64,000 nt of DNA from Furcasterigmium furcatum (lineage: Eukaryota; Ascomycota; Sordariomycetes; Glomerellales; Plectosphaerellaceae): positions 5,557,598 through 5,621,597 of the forward strand of contig BCIA01000003.1 of NCBI GenBank assembly GCA_001599815.1. Direction: 5' to 3'. The translations under genes were made by a program, and so were the position numbers. Below are positions 23,443-35,505 of this stretch, in pieces; positions within the stretch are counted from its first letter, which is position 1, and every line of letters starts with the position of its first letter. The notes beneath the pieces are model-generated. The model was given only the letters and a program-made list of their open reading frames with translations. It ran no database searches and was not told the origin of the DNA.

Positions 23443-24578
23443 ATGGCTCGCCAGAACACATCATTGGTGCTCGCTCAGCGCCCCGAAACCGAAATCATCC
23501 CTGGCCGGACATTTCGAACTACGCACACCGAGGTCCCGCGGGAGGAAAGCCTCCAGGATGGCGAGATTCTGGTCCAGAATCTGTTCCTCAGCATAGACCC
23601 AGCGATGCGCGCATGGCTCAACGGTATGTCTCCGTCGCGAAGAGAAAACCCAGTCTTTAGTTGGACTGATGCTGATCGGTGAGACAGACCGGCGTTCATA
23701 CATCCCCCCGGTGCAGATAGGCGAAGTCATGCGGAGCATGAATCTGGCACGGGTCGTTGCTTCCAAGTCCTCCGCGTTTCGCGAGGGCGAGCTGGTCGTG
23801 GCAATGGCGGGTTGGACAGAGTTTGCTGTCATCCAAGCGAGCAAAGCCGAGGCTGTATCTGCTATGCCGACCACGCAGGAACAGACGGACTATCTGTCTG
23901 TGCTTGGCCCGACGGGCATCACGGCGTATTTCGGCATGCTTCGGATAGGACAGCCCCGGTCTGGTGAGACTGTGGTCGTATCCGGGGCCGCCGGTGCTAC
24001 GGGTAGCATCGCAGGACAGCTCGCGAAGCTCAGCGGAGCGCGAGTTGTTGGTATTGCTGGGTCACCGGATAAGTGTCGTTGGTTGACTGAAGAGCTCGGA
24101 TTCGATGTGGCCCTCAACTATAAGGATGCCGACTTTGAGCAAGGTCTTATCGAGGCTACCCCGGACCATATTGACGTATATTACGACAACGTCGGGGGTA
24201 GAATCCTGGACCTGTGCATGCTCCAAGCCAAAGAACACGCTCGCTTTGTTATGTGTGGCGGCGTGAGCCAATATAATGTTCCCGACGACCAGGGGCTGAA
24301 GGTAAGCTACCATCCCGCACACTTTGTCTACGGTTACTAAAGGTACCTCGCAGAACTATTTCAACATCGTCCGTATGCGCATCAAGATGACAGGTTTCAT
24401 CGTCTTCGACTACGTCACAGAGTGGCCGGAAGCGAGGGAGCACTTGGCGGACTTGTTGAATCAGGGTAAACTGCAGCGAAAGGAAACGATCTTGGAAGGG
24501 GGGCTCGAAGTTGCTGAACAGGCACTCCGGGACTTGTATAAAGGGATTAATACCGGGAAACTCCTTGTCCGGATGTAA
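23443..24578 (+). CDS. Zinc-independent MDR: NADP-dependent alkenal/enone reductase (leukotriene B4 12-hydroxydehydrogenase-like)
   Basis: Exons are 23443-23623, 23688-24301 and 24354-24578, giving 339 aa. NLFLSIDPAMRAWLND and the loop before DRRSYIPPVQIGEVM are the signature of the prostaglandin/alkenal reductase branch of the medium-chain family, which lacks the alcohol dehydrogenase zinc ligands. The nucleotide-binding motif is VVVSGAAGATGSIAGQLAK, followed by VVGIAGSPDKC for the NADP ribose. YYDNVGGRILD and the C-terminal GKLLVRM also fit. It reduces the C=C bond of alpha,beta-unsaturated carbonyls, often for detoxification. It is downstream of and codirectional with the amidase, but no direct pathway link is obvious. 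Confidence 0.9.
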
Positions 24579-24908
24579 CTGGCCTGGCAGGCTGCAAGCA
24601 CGATGCAAATATTGTACACACAAGTATCTGATCCCAACTACGACTCATTCTCAGACATGCAGAAAACTCTGATGCGCTTGAAGTTGTGGCTAGGCCTTTC
24701 AAGTCATCCTTCTTTCAGTACCCGGGTCTATGGATGGAGACACATCCGTTGGAGACCACATGTGAGGCTTCGTCGGCCACGCTAGATTAAACCCATCTGT
24801 TTGTAGGTAGGGACAGGAAGAATACCGGAACAAACGTTAAATTCGGACAATGATTATTTGATATACACAGGCTCTGCGAGCCACGTCAAGTTCCTAGCCC
24901 TGAACCGT

Positions 24909-26765
24909 CTACGCCGTTCTGGATGCCGTTTTGAGGACCGCATCGTCTTCATGGAGGTTGCTGACATCATGAAGCTCGCCATCAATGGCTTGAAGATCGA
25001 ACGTCTTGTAGTCCTTCCGAATCACAAACCACATGACCCCCGCCAGGCTGAGCACGCCGATCGTGACGACCCAGTTGTAGTTGAACGTGCTCAATGTCCA
25101 ATCGGGGGAGGCCGGGAAACATTCCATGACGACGAAGTATGCCATCGTAGAGATTGCCCAAAGATGGATAGGGATGCTGAACCTGCCGTAGTTAAAGGGA
25201 CCGGGGACAAAGTTGTGTCTGTAGACGAGACGCAGCAGGATGGGGAGCGCATAGGTCAGGATGTTGGCGATGACGGCGAGGGAGAAGATGATCGAGCGCG
25301 CCATGTCGGACAGGGCAAACAAAAGAACAAGCAGAGCCCCGCCCACGAGGAGAGCAACTGATGCGACCGGCATATTGGTCCGCTTGTTAACGTAAGAGAA
25401 GATGTGAGGGAACGGGAGCCCGCCGTCTCTCGCGAATGCGGCGACTTGGCTGGATGATGTCAGAAGCAGGGACGGGCCGCCCATGCACCCGGTTGTCATC
25501 AGGATCATCAAGAACGCGCAGCCGGTCTGAGTACCCCAGTGATCAACGACAAGGGAAAACATGGCGAAGCCACTGGGTGGGTTAATGGGTTAGTGACGAA
25601 TTTTGAGTGTCTTCCACCGCAGGCCCCTGTACCGGAGAATCAGCAACGTACCTTGGATCAAGCGCTGCAACCGACATGTCCGGGATGCAAAAGGCTGTGA
25701 CCAGAGACACAACAAGGCCACCACAAGCAATTGCGGAATATGAGACGATAATGGCCTTGGGGGCTGCCCGTGACGCGTTGTGTGTTTCTTCGGCGATGAA
25801 CGCCGGGGCTTGCCACCCAGTGATGACCCAGACTGCACAGAACATAGACATGGGAACGGAGACGCTTCTGTCCCAAAGGGAGAAGTTGGCGTACTCCCCG
25901 AATACCTGTGCAGCGGTTGCAAAGTGACGGTTCTGCTGCGAGTGGGTGACAGGCAGGGCGATGATGTAGATGAGATTGGCGACGGCCATCGTGGTCGCTG
26001 TATTTTCGTCAGCAAAAGAATCAAGAGGGGCGCCTCCTCCAAGAGATATATGCTGACGGACCTGTGATGAGAAAGATCCATTGAAACTTCTCCATTCTGA
26101 GCGTTGCTATCATACCCCAAATGAGAACCATGCCCATCGCGATGCCCATCACGATGGCGTTGGTCGGCACCCATTCTGGATGCAGCATAGAAATGATGTA
26201 GGCGTAGGAGCTTGCAGAGGCGTAGGCAAAGCTGGCAAGACTCGTGATAAGGGACATGCAGTTGGTCCAGCCGGCAACGAAGGAAAGGGGCCTGGCGAAG
26301 CGTTTAGGTGCCAGTGCCGCCGTCCACCAGTAGAAGGCTCCGTTGACTGGCATTGACGAGCACAGCTCGGCCACTGCTAGGGGTTGTGCGAAGCAGATGA
26401 TGGCTGGAATGATCCATCCCCTGCATGCATCCTGGTTAGCCACGAGCTGCACCGGAATTATGGTCTCGCCATCAAGTGATTGAACATACCATGACATTCC
26501 CCAATACCCTCCATAGATGATCTGGTAGTAGGACGCGACAAATACGCCTATCGGGCTGGTGGATTTGGAATCAGCGGATGTCAAGACAGCAGCACGAGAT
26601 TGATGTGACCTACGAAGCAACCGAGACGACGGCGCCGACACTCCCGATTGTCCTGAAAACACGCCTGTATGCCAGATCATAGCCCAGATTCAAGATGTCG
26701 AGGTCGTCCTGGTGTACGACACCAGCAGACTCTGCGGCCCCTCCACCTTGGTGAGAATGAGGCAT
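24909..26765 (-). CDS. APC-family amino acid/GABA/choline-type permease
   Basis: Exons are 26765-26614, 26555-26490, 26420-26062, 25997-25652 and 25572-24909, giving 528 aa. The N terminus (MPHSHQGGGAAESAG) and DLDILNLGYDLAYRRVFRTI are typical of the fungal Uga4/Hnm1 group, and TM1 has SVASPIGVFVAS. GWIIPAIICFAQPLAVAELCSSMP and GAFYWWTAALAPKRF match the TM2-TM3 region. FNYGRFSIPIHLWA is the conserved C-terminal segment. About 12 helices are present. The group imports GABA, choline, polyamines or related amines with protons. It is divergent from an aldehyde dehydrogenase, which supports an amine substrate. Confidence 0.9.
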
Positions 26766-27410
26766 CCTGCTTCTCTAGAATGTTCGCGATGTTGCTGCGG
26801 TCAGAGCAGTTTGGTGCCAGATGCTCAAAGACAGTGAGTCTTGGTGTAACCTGGGCAGCATGCAGAACATCTGGGGAAAGTCTGGGGTATTAAGTAATAG
26901 AATGATGCATCCCATAATTGAGCGGAGCTGCTGGGTGTGGCTGGCCTGAAGCTGAAGATGGTCATGAGTTGATGTGCCTATCTCGCCTCTCGCCGCTAGT
27001 GCAGAAAGCCCTCAGCGAAGATTGCCTGTCAGTCAGTACTATCTAGGAAATGGCCGCCGCGGCTTTTGCTCGGCCCCGCTTCCGAGACCGGGGCACTACT
27101 GACACTAACCTTCCAGAGGAGATGACAGTCCGATAATCACCGGCGGCACATTTCTCTTTGACTAGTACATCATAATAATAGATGGTGACTCTATGAGAGC
27201 GCAGGCTACCTGCGGGCGCGATTGACCAGAAATAAAGCTTTCTTATCCGGCGCTCTATCTTGTGTGACTTCGTGTTACGCCCGAGACCTGGTTCTACGTG
27301 TATTACTGGCATAGTTCTCCCCTGCTGACATTCACACCCACAATCCCAACCTGCCCACTCGCACAGCTTCTCATCACACCCATTCCATGTGTTATCAGAG
27401 CAGTTTCACC
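26766..27410. promoter_or_regulatory. Divergent control region, permease / aldehyde dehydrogenase
   Basis: A 645-bp gap lies between two outward-reading starts. CTTATC at 27242-27247 is a single GATA box, about 165 bp upstream of the ALDH ATG. No clear TATA box was seen. Confidence 0.4.
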
Positions 27411-28970
27411 ATGGCTACCCCGGTCCAGCAACTCGTCGGCCCCAACGGCAGGAGTATTGAGATCAACACGGGCCTCTTTATCAACAACGAGTTTGTCACT
27501 GGAGGAAGCGAGAAGATAGCGAGCATCAATCCCTCTGACGAGTCCGTCATTTGCACAGTCGAGGCTGCATCGGCAGAGGATGTCGAGACCGCGGTGAGAG
27601 CAGCCAGAAACGCCTTCAGGACTTGGAGGGATGTTGGACCCACGGCCAGGGCCGCTCTGATTTACAAGCTTGCGGACCTCGTCGAAGAGAACAAGGAAGA
27701 CTTGGCGACGCTGGAGGCATGGGACAACGGTAAGCCTTATCAGACGGCCCTGACAGAGGATATCGAGGAGTTATTGGCCGTGCTTCGGTACTATGCCGGC
27801 TGGGCGGACAAGATCCATGGCCAGACCATGTCCAATGTCGGCGAGGGCGGTTACAAGTTTGGCTATACCATCCGAGAGCCCATTGGCGTCTGTGGACAAA
27901 TCATACCCTGGAACTATCCTCTTGGTACGGAAGTCAGTCCCAACTTCTGCAGCACTTGCTGACATGATTGTCCGGTAGGAATGGCGTCCTGGAAGTTGGG
28001 ACCCGCGCTGGCATGTGGCAACACTGTCATTTTGAAACCGGCCGAGCAAACGCCTCTGTCCATTTTGTACGTGGCCGGGCTGGTAGGGCGAGCTGGCTTC
28101 CCTGCAGGCGTCATCAACATTGTCAATGGCCTCGGACCGGTAGCTGGGGCGGCTCTCGCGAGCAGCCTCGGCGTTGACAAGATCGCCTTCACCGGTAGCA
28201 CCTCGACGGCTCGTGCCATTATGAAGCTGGCCAGTGGCAACCTTAAGGACATCACCCTCGAGACCGGGGGCAAATCGCCCCTAATAGTCTTCCCGGACGC
28301 GGACCTCGACCAAGCGAGTAAGTGGTCCAACTTTGGGCTGATGAGCAACCAGGGCCAGATCTGCACGGCAACCTCGAGGATCTTGGTCCATCGCAGTATT
28401 TTCGACAAGTTCCTGTCGCTCATGACCGCGTCGATCCGAGAATCCAACGTGGTTGGGGATCCCTTCGCGGAGGAGACCTTCCAAGGGCCACAGGTATCCA
28501 AGGCGCAGTTCTCTCGCGTGCTTGGGTTTATCGAGCGGGCGCAGCAGGAGGGAGCAAACGTGGCGCTCGGCGGAAAAGTGGCCACGGTTGGTTCCGGAAA
28601 GGGCTACTTCATCGAGCCCACCGTGTTCACAAACGTGTCGGAGTCAATGGAACTGTTCCAGGAGGAGGTGTTTGGGCCCGTGGCTGCCATCACAACCTTT
28701 GAGACGGAGGAAGAGGCGCTCCGTCTGGCCAACAACTCCCAGTACGGGCTCGGTGCCTCGATATTCACCCAGGATATAACGCGAGCGCACCGGCTGGCCG
28801 CCAAGGTAGAGGCTGGACAAGTTTGGATCAACAGCAGCAACGACAGTGATGTCAGGATGCCGTTTGGCGGGGTGAAGCAGAGCGGCATTGGCAGGGAGCT
28901 TGGGGAGGCTGGGCTGAATGCCTACTCCCACACGAAGGCGGTTCACATCAATCTGTCGTTGAAGCTTTAA
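27411..28970 (+). CDS. NAD(P)-dependent aldehyde dehydrogenase
   Basis: Exons are 27411-27924 and 27979-28970, giving 501 aa. The start at MATPVQQL was chosen over an upstream ATG 8 codons earlier because family members begin near here. Catalytic residues are in place: Asn in IIPWNYPL, Glu about 266 in LETGGKSP and Cys about 300 in NQGQICTATSR. FTGSTSTAR is the coenzyme loop and EEVFGPV the C-terminal motif. It belongs to the broad ALDH1/2/9-like group, which includes betaine-aldehyde and gamma-aminobutyraldehyde dehydrogenases. Its neighbours (amine permease, FAD amine oxidases, aminotransferase) suggest oxidation of an amino-aldehyde. Its stop lies 8 bp from the stop of the convergent regulator gene. 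Confidence 0.92.
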
Positions 28971-28978
28971 GAGGTTGC

Positions 28979-30228
28979 TTAGAAAAGCGCGATGGTCAAT
29001 TCCAACTCGACGCATACTTGTTCCAAGCTTAGATAGGAGCGTGTCGGCATCGACGCTCGGTCCCAAAGATGCCGCAGCGCGCGGGCCAGCTCCTTGGGAT
29101 GGTCCATGTAATATAGCTGTTGGATATCATCCAAAATTTTAAGAATCTGCTTCTTGCGTTGCTCGGGGCTGAACAGGGACTCGCAGGCAATGATGGCTGT
29201 GGGCCACAGCATTGCGTTGCCGATAGACAGACTGTGCGACCGTCCCATCTCGATGAGCGCTTCGATGTCCGTCAGCATCTCGGTGATGTATCCCTCGGCC
29301 TTTTCAGACCGGTCGGCCCGCATGGGGTTGAGGAGATTAGAGTGAAAGCCGTGGCCTCTCCAGAGATACAGTAGAGCGGCTTTGTTGAGCGTCTGCCAGG
29401 CTATCCGCAAAGCCAATTGCTGAAACGAAGACATCGTGGTCGCAAGACTCGGCATTCTCCAGTCCAGCAGCGCCGCTTCAACATCGTCGCTCGGGATTAT
29501 CGTCAGCTTGTTCGATGCTGGTGACAGTGAGAGACGTGTTAGCCACCGCCAGCGGGGAGTTCGCCGCCGAAAAACAAGCAAAAGTCGGGGTACTCACGCA
29601 TAGGGGAGAGGTGATTCGCCGCGTCATTCAGGGAGCTTTGCATGTACAGGTGGAATCTGTCCTCAGCGAGCTCGGATATTCGCGCGATGAGATCCAAGAG
29701 TGACTCGGGGTAGCCACTCGTAATCTCGAGCGCAGACAGGGTACCCTCGGGGCGGTTCTTGACCCTCGAACTCATCCACGAAAGCCAGGCCTTCTGTGAT
29801 AGGCGGCCGCGGCCCATAGAGAGAGCAGAGAGGTCCTGAAAGGCACAAGAGCCAAGTAGGAACCTCCCGAGAGGCGACTGAGCCAACGCAGTCTGATCGG
29901 TGGACCTGACCAAGGCGACCATCCCTCGTGTATGTTGGACCCAGGTGCCATCGGACCGATGGAGGTTGAAAATGCAGAGCAACAGTGAGAGCGACAGGAG
30001 CGTCTGTAGCCGGTCCAGGTCATTGGTGCCGGTTTGCAGAGCTCTGATCTCGGCATGAAGCTCGCTGAGAGCCACTTGGTGGTGCTGCAGATCTTGGGGA
30101 GACCGGCTGGATGCCCGTAGGGAAATGGCGAGCAACCCGTGCAGGATGGAAAGGTTCCGGGATCCTAGCGGTAGAATCATGTCTAGGAGTGGCGGCCTTC
30201 CTGCCTCGTTGACGGCAGTGAGCGCCAT
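28979..30228 (-). CDS. Fungal-specific transcription factor domain protein lacking a zinc cluster
   Basis: Exons are 30228-29598 and 29517-28979, giving 389 aa. The protein fits the PF11951-type regulatory domain: an N-terminal LLDMILPLGSRNLSILHGLLAIS helix pair, LSLSLLLCIFNLHRSDGTWVQH and the C-terminal AIIACESLFSPEQRKKQILKIL...LRHLWDR segment. No Cys6 cluster was found in the 500 bp upstream on the same strand, and the frame before the ATG is closed by a stop. It may be a regulator that works through a partner, a truncated gene, or one whose DNA-binding exon I have missed. It is divergent from a complete Zn2Cys6 gene at 30726, which could be the partner. Confidence 0.75.
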
Positions 30229-30725
30229 TCTACACCTCCTCACAACTGTCCGGTCTCATCAGCTCTCGTGATTGATATTGACCCTTGATTTGACTCACGA
30301 TGCCGCAAGTTCTGAGCTTCACTAGCCGGCAAGCTCAGGCCTACGGGCCATAATGATGGAACAAGGGGCTGTGCGGTCATGTTCGCGGTAGTCGTCACTT
30401 TGGCCATGCAGTCCGCTGATTTGGGCTGGATGAGCCTCCAGCGTGAGTGATCCCGCGATGGTCGGGGGAAGATGGAGCTACGCCCCACCTATGTGGATCC
30501 ATTCACCCGGTTGCCCCGGTTCATCCGGTGGACCAAGGTATGGGCCCGGAGAATACTCGAGAGTGGGGCCAGTAGGGTCACTCTCACACCAAAAGCCCCG
30601 TGTCTCTGAAATTCCCCGTCTGGCATAACCGACACCGCAATAATTACCCGACCCCTACGGCGCATTCTGTCATACGACTCCCCCATGTTTCTCGCCTCAT
30701 TCGGAAGCACGAGAAATCCACCGTA
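30229..30725. promoter_or_regulatory. Divergent promoter between two regulator genes
   Basis: A 497-bp gap separates two outward-reading regulator starts. No Cys6-coding exon, TATA box or GATAAG box was seen here on either strand. Confidence 0.35.
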
Positions 30726-33128
30726 ATGCCTAAGCACAAGCCCCAACGTGCTTGTGACAGGTGTTGTTCGCTGGTAGGTCCGACACGGCTCCTGGGCCAG
30801 CCAAGCTTGCACTTGACCGGATGGACGCGGGGAGAGGTGACAGCGTGTTCTGACACATATCAGAAGACCCAGTGCGACGGCAAGGTGCCATGTGGGCGCT
30901 GCGAACGACTCCAGATCCCTTGCCTGAGCGATCGACCCCTCCGTCGCAGAGGACGCCCCAAGAAACACCATGTACGAAGACGGGGGAGCACGTCTTCACA
31001 ATCTGGCTCACCAGCACCGCCACATCAGCATCGAGATGCTCTGACTTCGGATGTTCAAGGCAGCCCCGTGAGCCGACACTGCGACGAGACAGCTCCGCCA
31101 GACAACGATCTTGAACATGAATCTCCTGCTGGCGGGCGGGGTCCTCCGAACGTCGAGTACGGGGAGGGCGGACAAGGCCGAGCAGCCTCAGAAGATATTG
31201 CGAATGGCCAAGGCGATAGCCACCACCAAAACAACGTCGGAGATGACCACAACTTAGGTCACAATGATGCAAACAGCTCACCGGACGCCACCAGCTCTCA
31301 GCTCGAGGACGGATGGATCGACGGTCTCTCCGAGCTGCGCTTCGATCGAAACGTGGCCTCCACAGTCATCTCCCACATCCTGGGGCAGATCATCAACTGG
31401 GGCTTCTTGAGCTTGGTGGTTCACCCGGAACTGAGCTCACAGCTTCTCCAGGGAAACCACGCCTTCAATTGGGACGCCGTCGGCTCAGACTACCCATTGG
31501 AACTGCTGTATGCCGTCCTGGCCATCGGCATCGAGTTGGAGCCTGATTGTCTCCCATCATATCTGGTCCAGTCGAAAGATCTGATAGTCGACACCCTGCG
31601 CATCGAATTTCTCAAATACATACCAACCCTTACCTGGAAGTCGACGGACCTCACCCTCCCGCAATGTGCGGCATTGACGTTGGCCAGCTACACATGGAGC
31701 TTGAAACAAGACCTGGTCGACATCTCTGACCGCTGGCATGATCTGGCTCAACTCATTTGGAATGAAATTAGACAACAACCGGACCAAAGTGTCTCATCGG
31801 ATCTTCTAGATAGGTCGGTCCCGGCCCTACCAAAAGATGTCCATCACTGAACTTAGCCCCCAGCATGGGCCAACTTCTCGACATGCAAAATGCGTAGGGG
31901 GCCCTCTCCATGCCATGTCCTGCACACCAGACTGATTTTCATGTCTACCCAGCGTTCTCGGCCTAATGCATGCCTCACGAGCAAGGCCTTCGATCTCGAA
32001 CCCGCCAGAGATGACTTTGACTCTCCACGAGGCACGCCCAAGCCGGACTGCCACGTTCGAAGAATCGGCCTCAGCTTTCAAGTTGAGCATTGATGAATAT
32101 CACTCTCACTTCTCGCCCCTGACTCGGTCAGTCCTAATTCGTCCCGGATCCTCTCAGGGTCCCTTGATTGTTTACAAGCAGCGACAGATTACTTCCCTTG
32201 GTATCCTGGCCAACGAGACGAGAAAGCGGCATGGCCAAAGTGAGAGATTCGCTGGAAGTGTACTTTCTTGAATATCCGCCTCATTTGCTCGAGTTCAACT
32301 GTCTCCAGCACGCGTATCAGGCGGAGTCGATGATTTGGTTTCACGGCATTTATACCCTGACCTGTAAGGCTTTGCCTCGCGGTTCTTCTGCAGTTGTCAC
32401 TGACCCGTTCAGTTGTGCGTCAAGACCTGGTGGACATGTTCCTTGACGACGACTTGACCTCCTCGCCAGACTTTTACTCTGCAGTCGAGCACGCACTGCT
32501 CTTGGGGGAGGTAATAGGCCTTTCCGGTTTCCTTCCTGTCGAATCTGCGCTGAAATCTCACCAGGTGCTGCCGACCCTCCTAGCTCTGGACCCTGGGGCC
32601 CGCAAGATCTCACCCGCTACGACGTACTTCATCCTGGTCTCTTCAGTCGTCGTTTCGGTGGCCCTTTGGCAATTTCATTGCTACGTTGACTCGGGGGGCT
32701 CGACACCGGCAGTGCTTGGCGCGCCGGAGCAGCTCTTGGGCTGTGCAGCTTCCCACCTGCAAGTCCTCCTTCTGAAGAATGCACAAGAAGTCAGGTACAC
32801 GACCGGGCTGATCCAGTCCGTCGTCGAGATACTCTCGAGCGTCTCCTCTGGCCTCCCGGTACACGTACAGGAGGCGCTGGACGAGATTGCCCACTTCCGC
32901 TGGTGTGAAGGGGGCTTTGGCGTCAGGAGGTTATCACGAGGTTCCATGGGCGGACTTGTCCAAGTATGGTCGAGTCGTTTGAGGAGTAACGTTATGATGA
33001 CCGTGCAACTACCACCATGCAACGACATGGAAGCAACTGAAGAGAAGAGGGACGCCATCAAGGCTCTTTGTTCGCCAGCAGCTCGGATCTGTCAACCAGG
33101 CTGTTTTGATATGGGCATCCAGTTCTGA
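30726..33128 (+). CDS. Zn2Cys6 transcription factor; middle of the model unresolved, possibly decaying
   Basis: Exon 1 is 30726-30773 and joins 30864 through a GTAGGT...CAG intron, completing CDRCCSLKTQCDGKVPCGRC plus ERLQIPC (Cys at about 10, 13, 20, 26, 29 and 36). An RGRPKK hook and a long acidic, disordered stretch follow. From about 31310 the regulatory domain is clear (NWDAVGSDYPLELLYAVLAI, TLPQCAALTLASYTWSLKQD). After a stop at 31848 the coding signal jumps frame: frame 1 near 31954-32160 (HASRARPSISNPP), frame 2 near 32235-32360 (DSLEVYFLEYPPHLLEF), then frame 0 from 32412 through a well-formed intron (32362-32411, CACTGAC branch) to 33128. Several further introns or a few indels would explain this. 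It lies in the amine-type cluster and is a candidate regulator. Confidence 0.65.
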
Positions 33129-33443
33129 GTTGTCATCCTAGTGAATAGAAGTCAGAATTTGGCGGAACCATATGTAGGCATTTCGGCACAGCTACCTTGC
33201 ATGTGACAGTTGGAAATATGTAATCGGCTAGTTCTCGTAGTTCTGCGGGTCAGTCGTGAATTCGCCAACGGGCCATTTCAACTCAGAACCCACCGATGCC
33301 TTGCCTGGGACTGTCTGGTACGCGAGAAGGGAGGGGTCGCAGCTTGCGTATGTCTTGGAAAGATATTAGAGATGGACGTTTCAATTCCTTACGACCTGCA
33401 ATCCACAAACTCCCGTGTCGGATCGAACCACCAAGAATTCAAG
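33129..33443. other. Intergenic between regulator and amidase
   Basis: The open frame of the amidase extends leftward to about 33210, but with no family similarity before the ATG at 33444. It is probably the 5' leader. Confidence 0.4.
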
Positions 33444-35241
33444 ATGACACTGAGCACTACGGCCCTGACTGAACCAACACCCAATGCCCCCGTCGAGGGC
33501 CTGAAGTCTTCTCGTTGGGAAAGCATCGCGGCTCGCAAGCAGAAGGAACGATTTCAGAAGCTTCAAGTCGCTACAAAGCTCGCTCTGGGCAAGTCCACGC
33601 CATCGCTACCGGCACACTCGACCAAGAACGTCAGAGACTGGCCTTTACGAGGAGGAGACTTGACCGCGCGCCAGATCGCTATCAGCGAGTCAATTCCGAG
33701 TCAGATTTTACGCAATATTTCCACCGGAGATTGGACAGCGGAGGAGGTTTTGTTGGCATTCGCGGCCCGAGCCGTCATCGCCCAGCATCTCACGAACCCC
33801 CTGAGCGACATCTTCGTTGAGAAAGGACTTCAAAGGGCCCGTGAGCTCGACGAGCATTTCAGGCAGACTGGCAAGCCAGTTGGTTCGCTGCATGGGTTGC
33901 CCATAAGTTTGAAGGATGTCATCAACATGAAGGGCCATGCCACCACTCTGGGGTTCGTGGCCCTCGCGGACGAGCTACTGAAGGACTCGGACGACATTGT
34001 CAAGCACCTGTCCAATGCCGGGGCCGTTTTCTATTGCAAAACCAACGTTCCTCAGTCCTTGATGTCTGGGGAATGTGTCAACTTCCTCTACGGCCGCACA
34101 TCCACTCCGGATAACCTGGCACTCTCCGCAGGAGGATCCAGCGGCGGGGAAGGATCCCTTGTTGCTCTGGGGGGTAGTGCCATCGGTATCGGGACGGACA
34201 TTGGCGGGTCAATTCGCACACCGGCGAACTTCAATGGTGTCTACGGCCTCTGTCCATCTCAGGGCCGACTCCCGCTGCACTCAGCCAAGTTCATCTCCCC
34301 CACGTACCTGATCAGCGGCGTTGCTGGCCCGATCTCACGGTCTATCGACGGCCTGGAAGTCTACACCCGGACACTCCTATCTCTCCAGCCCTGGGACTGG
34401 GACTTCTCATGCGTTAGGATGCCTTGGAGCCAACCGGCCTACAACGATGTCAGAACCAATGCCGCAGCACGAAAGCTGACTTTTGGCTTCGTGGCCCACG
34501 ACGGTATCGTGCGACCCCATCCGCCAATTGAGCGTGGCATGGCAGAAACCAAGGCGGCTTTGGAACGGCATGGGTTTGAGACGGTGGATGTTGAGCTCTT
34601 CGACGGCACCGAAGGCCTTGAAGATGTCATGATCAAGTCCTTCGGATGCACGGGAGGGCAGAGCACGAGAGAGCTTCTATCCCGCCTTCCAGAGCCTCTC
34701 ATCAAAGAAGTCGTACTGTCTTCTCCGAAAGATGCCTTGTCTGCACAGGAGCTGCTGGAGCTTGGGAAGTCCGTGTACAGCCTGCGTCAGAAGTTCTTGG
34801 AGAAATGGCGGGACACCATGCGCCTGACGAAGAGCGGGAGACCTGTCGATGTCTTCATTCTGCCGTCCGGGGGCCATGTTGCCCCTCCACATGGAACCAT
34901 GGAGTATCTTCTCTATGAGGCCATATCAAACCTACTCGACTGGACATGCGCCACTATACCGGTGGGACGGGTTGACCCGGTTCTTGATCCGAAGCCAGGA
35001 GCCGACAGCGGGTTCCGGCCCATGTCGGAATCGGATCAGCGCAACTGGGAAAGATGTAAGACCTCTTCCCATTCCCGGCAAAGACCTATATCTAACAAGC
35101 TCCCTAGATTCACCTGAAGCCTACGAGAACGGCGCTATCTGCTTGCAAGTTCTGGGACAACGGCACACGGAAGAAAAGGTGCTTGCATGCATGAGAGCCA
35201 TCGACGACGCCCTGGGGCGACCTGAGAGCCATATTATCTAG
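33444..35241 (+). CDS. Amidase-signature protein, acetamidase/fatty-amide-hydrolase-like branch
   Basis: Exons are 33444-35055 and 35108-35241, giving 581 aa. The start MTLSTTALTEP was chosen over two upstream in-frame ATGs because the AmdS-type N terminus (SSRWESIAARKQKER) follows within 30 residues. Catalytic Lys about 157 is in LPISLKDVINMKG, the GGSSGGEGS loop holds cis-Ser about 232-233, and nucleophile Ser about 256 is in TDIGGSIRTP. The group includes Aspergillus AmdS acetamidase, which lets fungi use amides as nitrogen or carbon source. It belongs to a different branch from the amidase at 21.3 kb. It is convergent with an FAD oxidase gene, with about 265 bp between the stops. Confidence 0.9.
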
Positions 35242-35505
35242 GCTGCAGATTCATGGGTATGCCATGAAGCTGTGAAGTAATAGAACATGATTCAAGCTGC
35301 TAAAGAACCGCCTAGTTGCTGGCTCACCCAGGAACGCCATGTACGATGACCAGGTTGTCGTATAGTTGTGATTAAAGAGTGGCATGTACTTGGCAGGCTT
35401 GATAGAATATACTTACATCTGGGCCTGGCAAACAATACTGATAGAGTTAAACTGACAAAAATCAATCGTCACTTTATCTCTATCTCTGTGGGCTACGGGA
35501 ATTCT

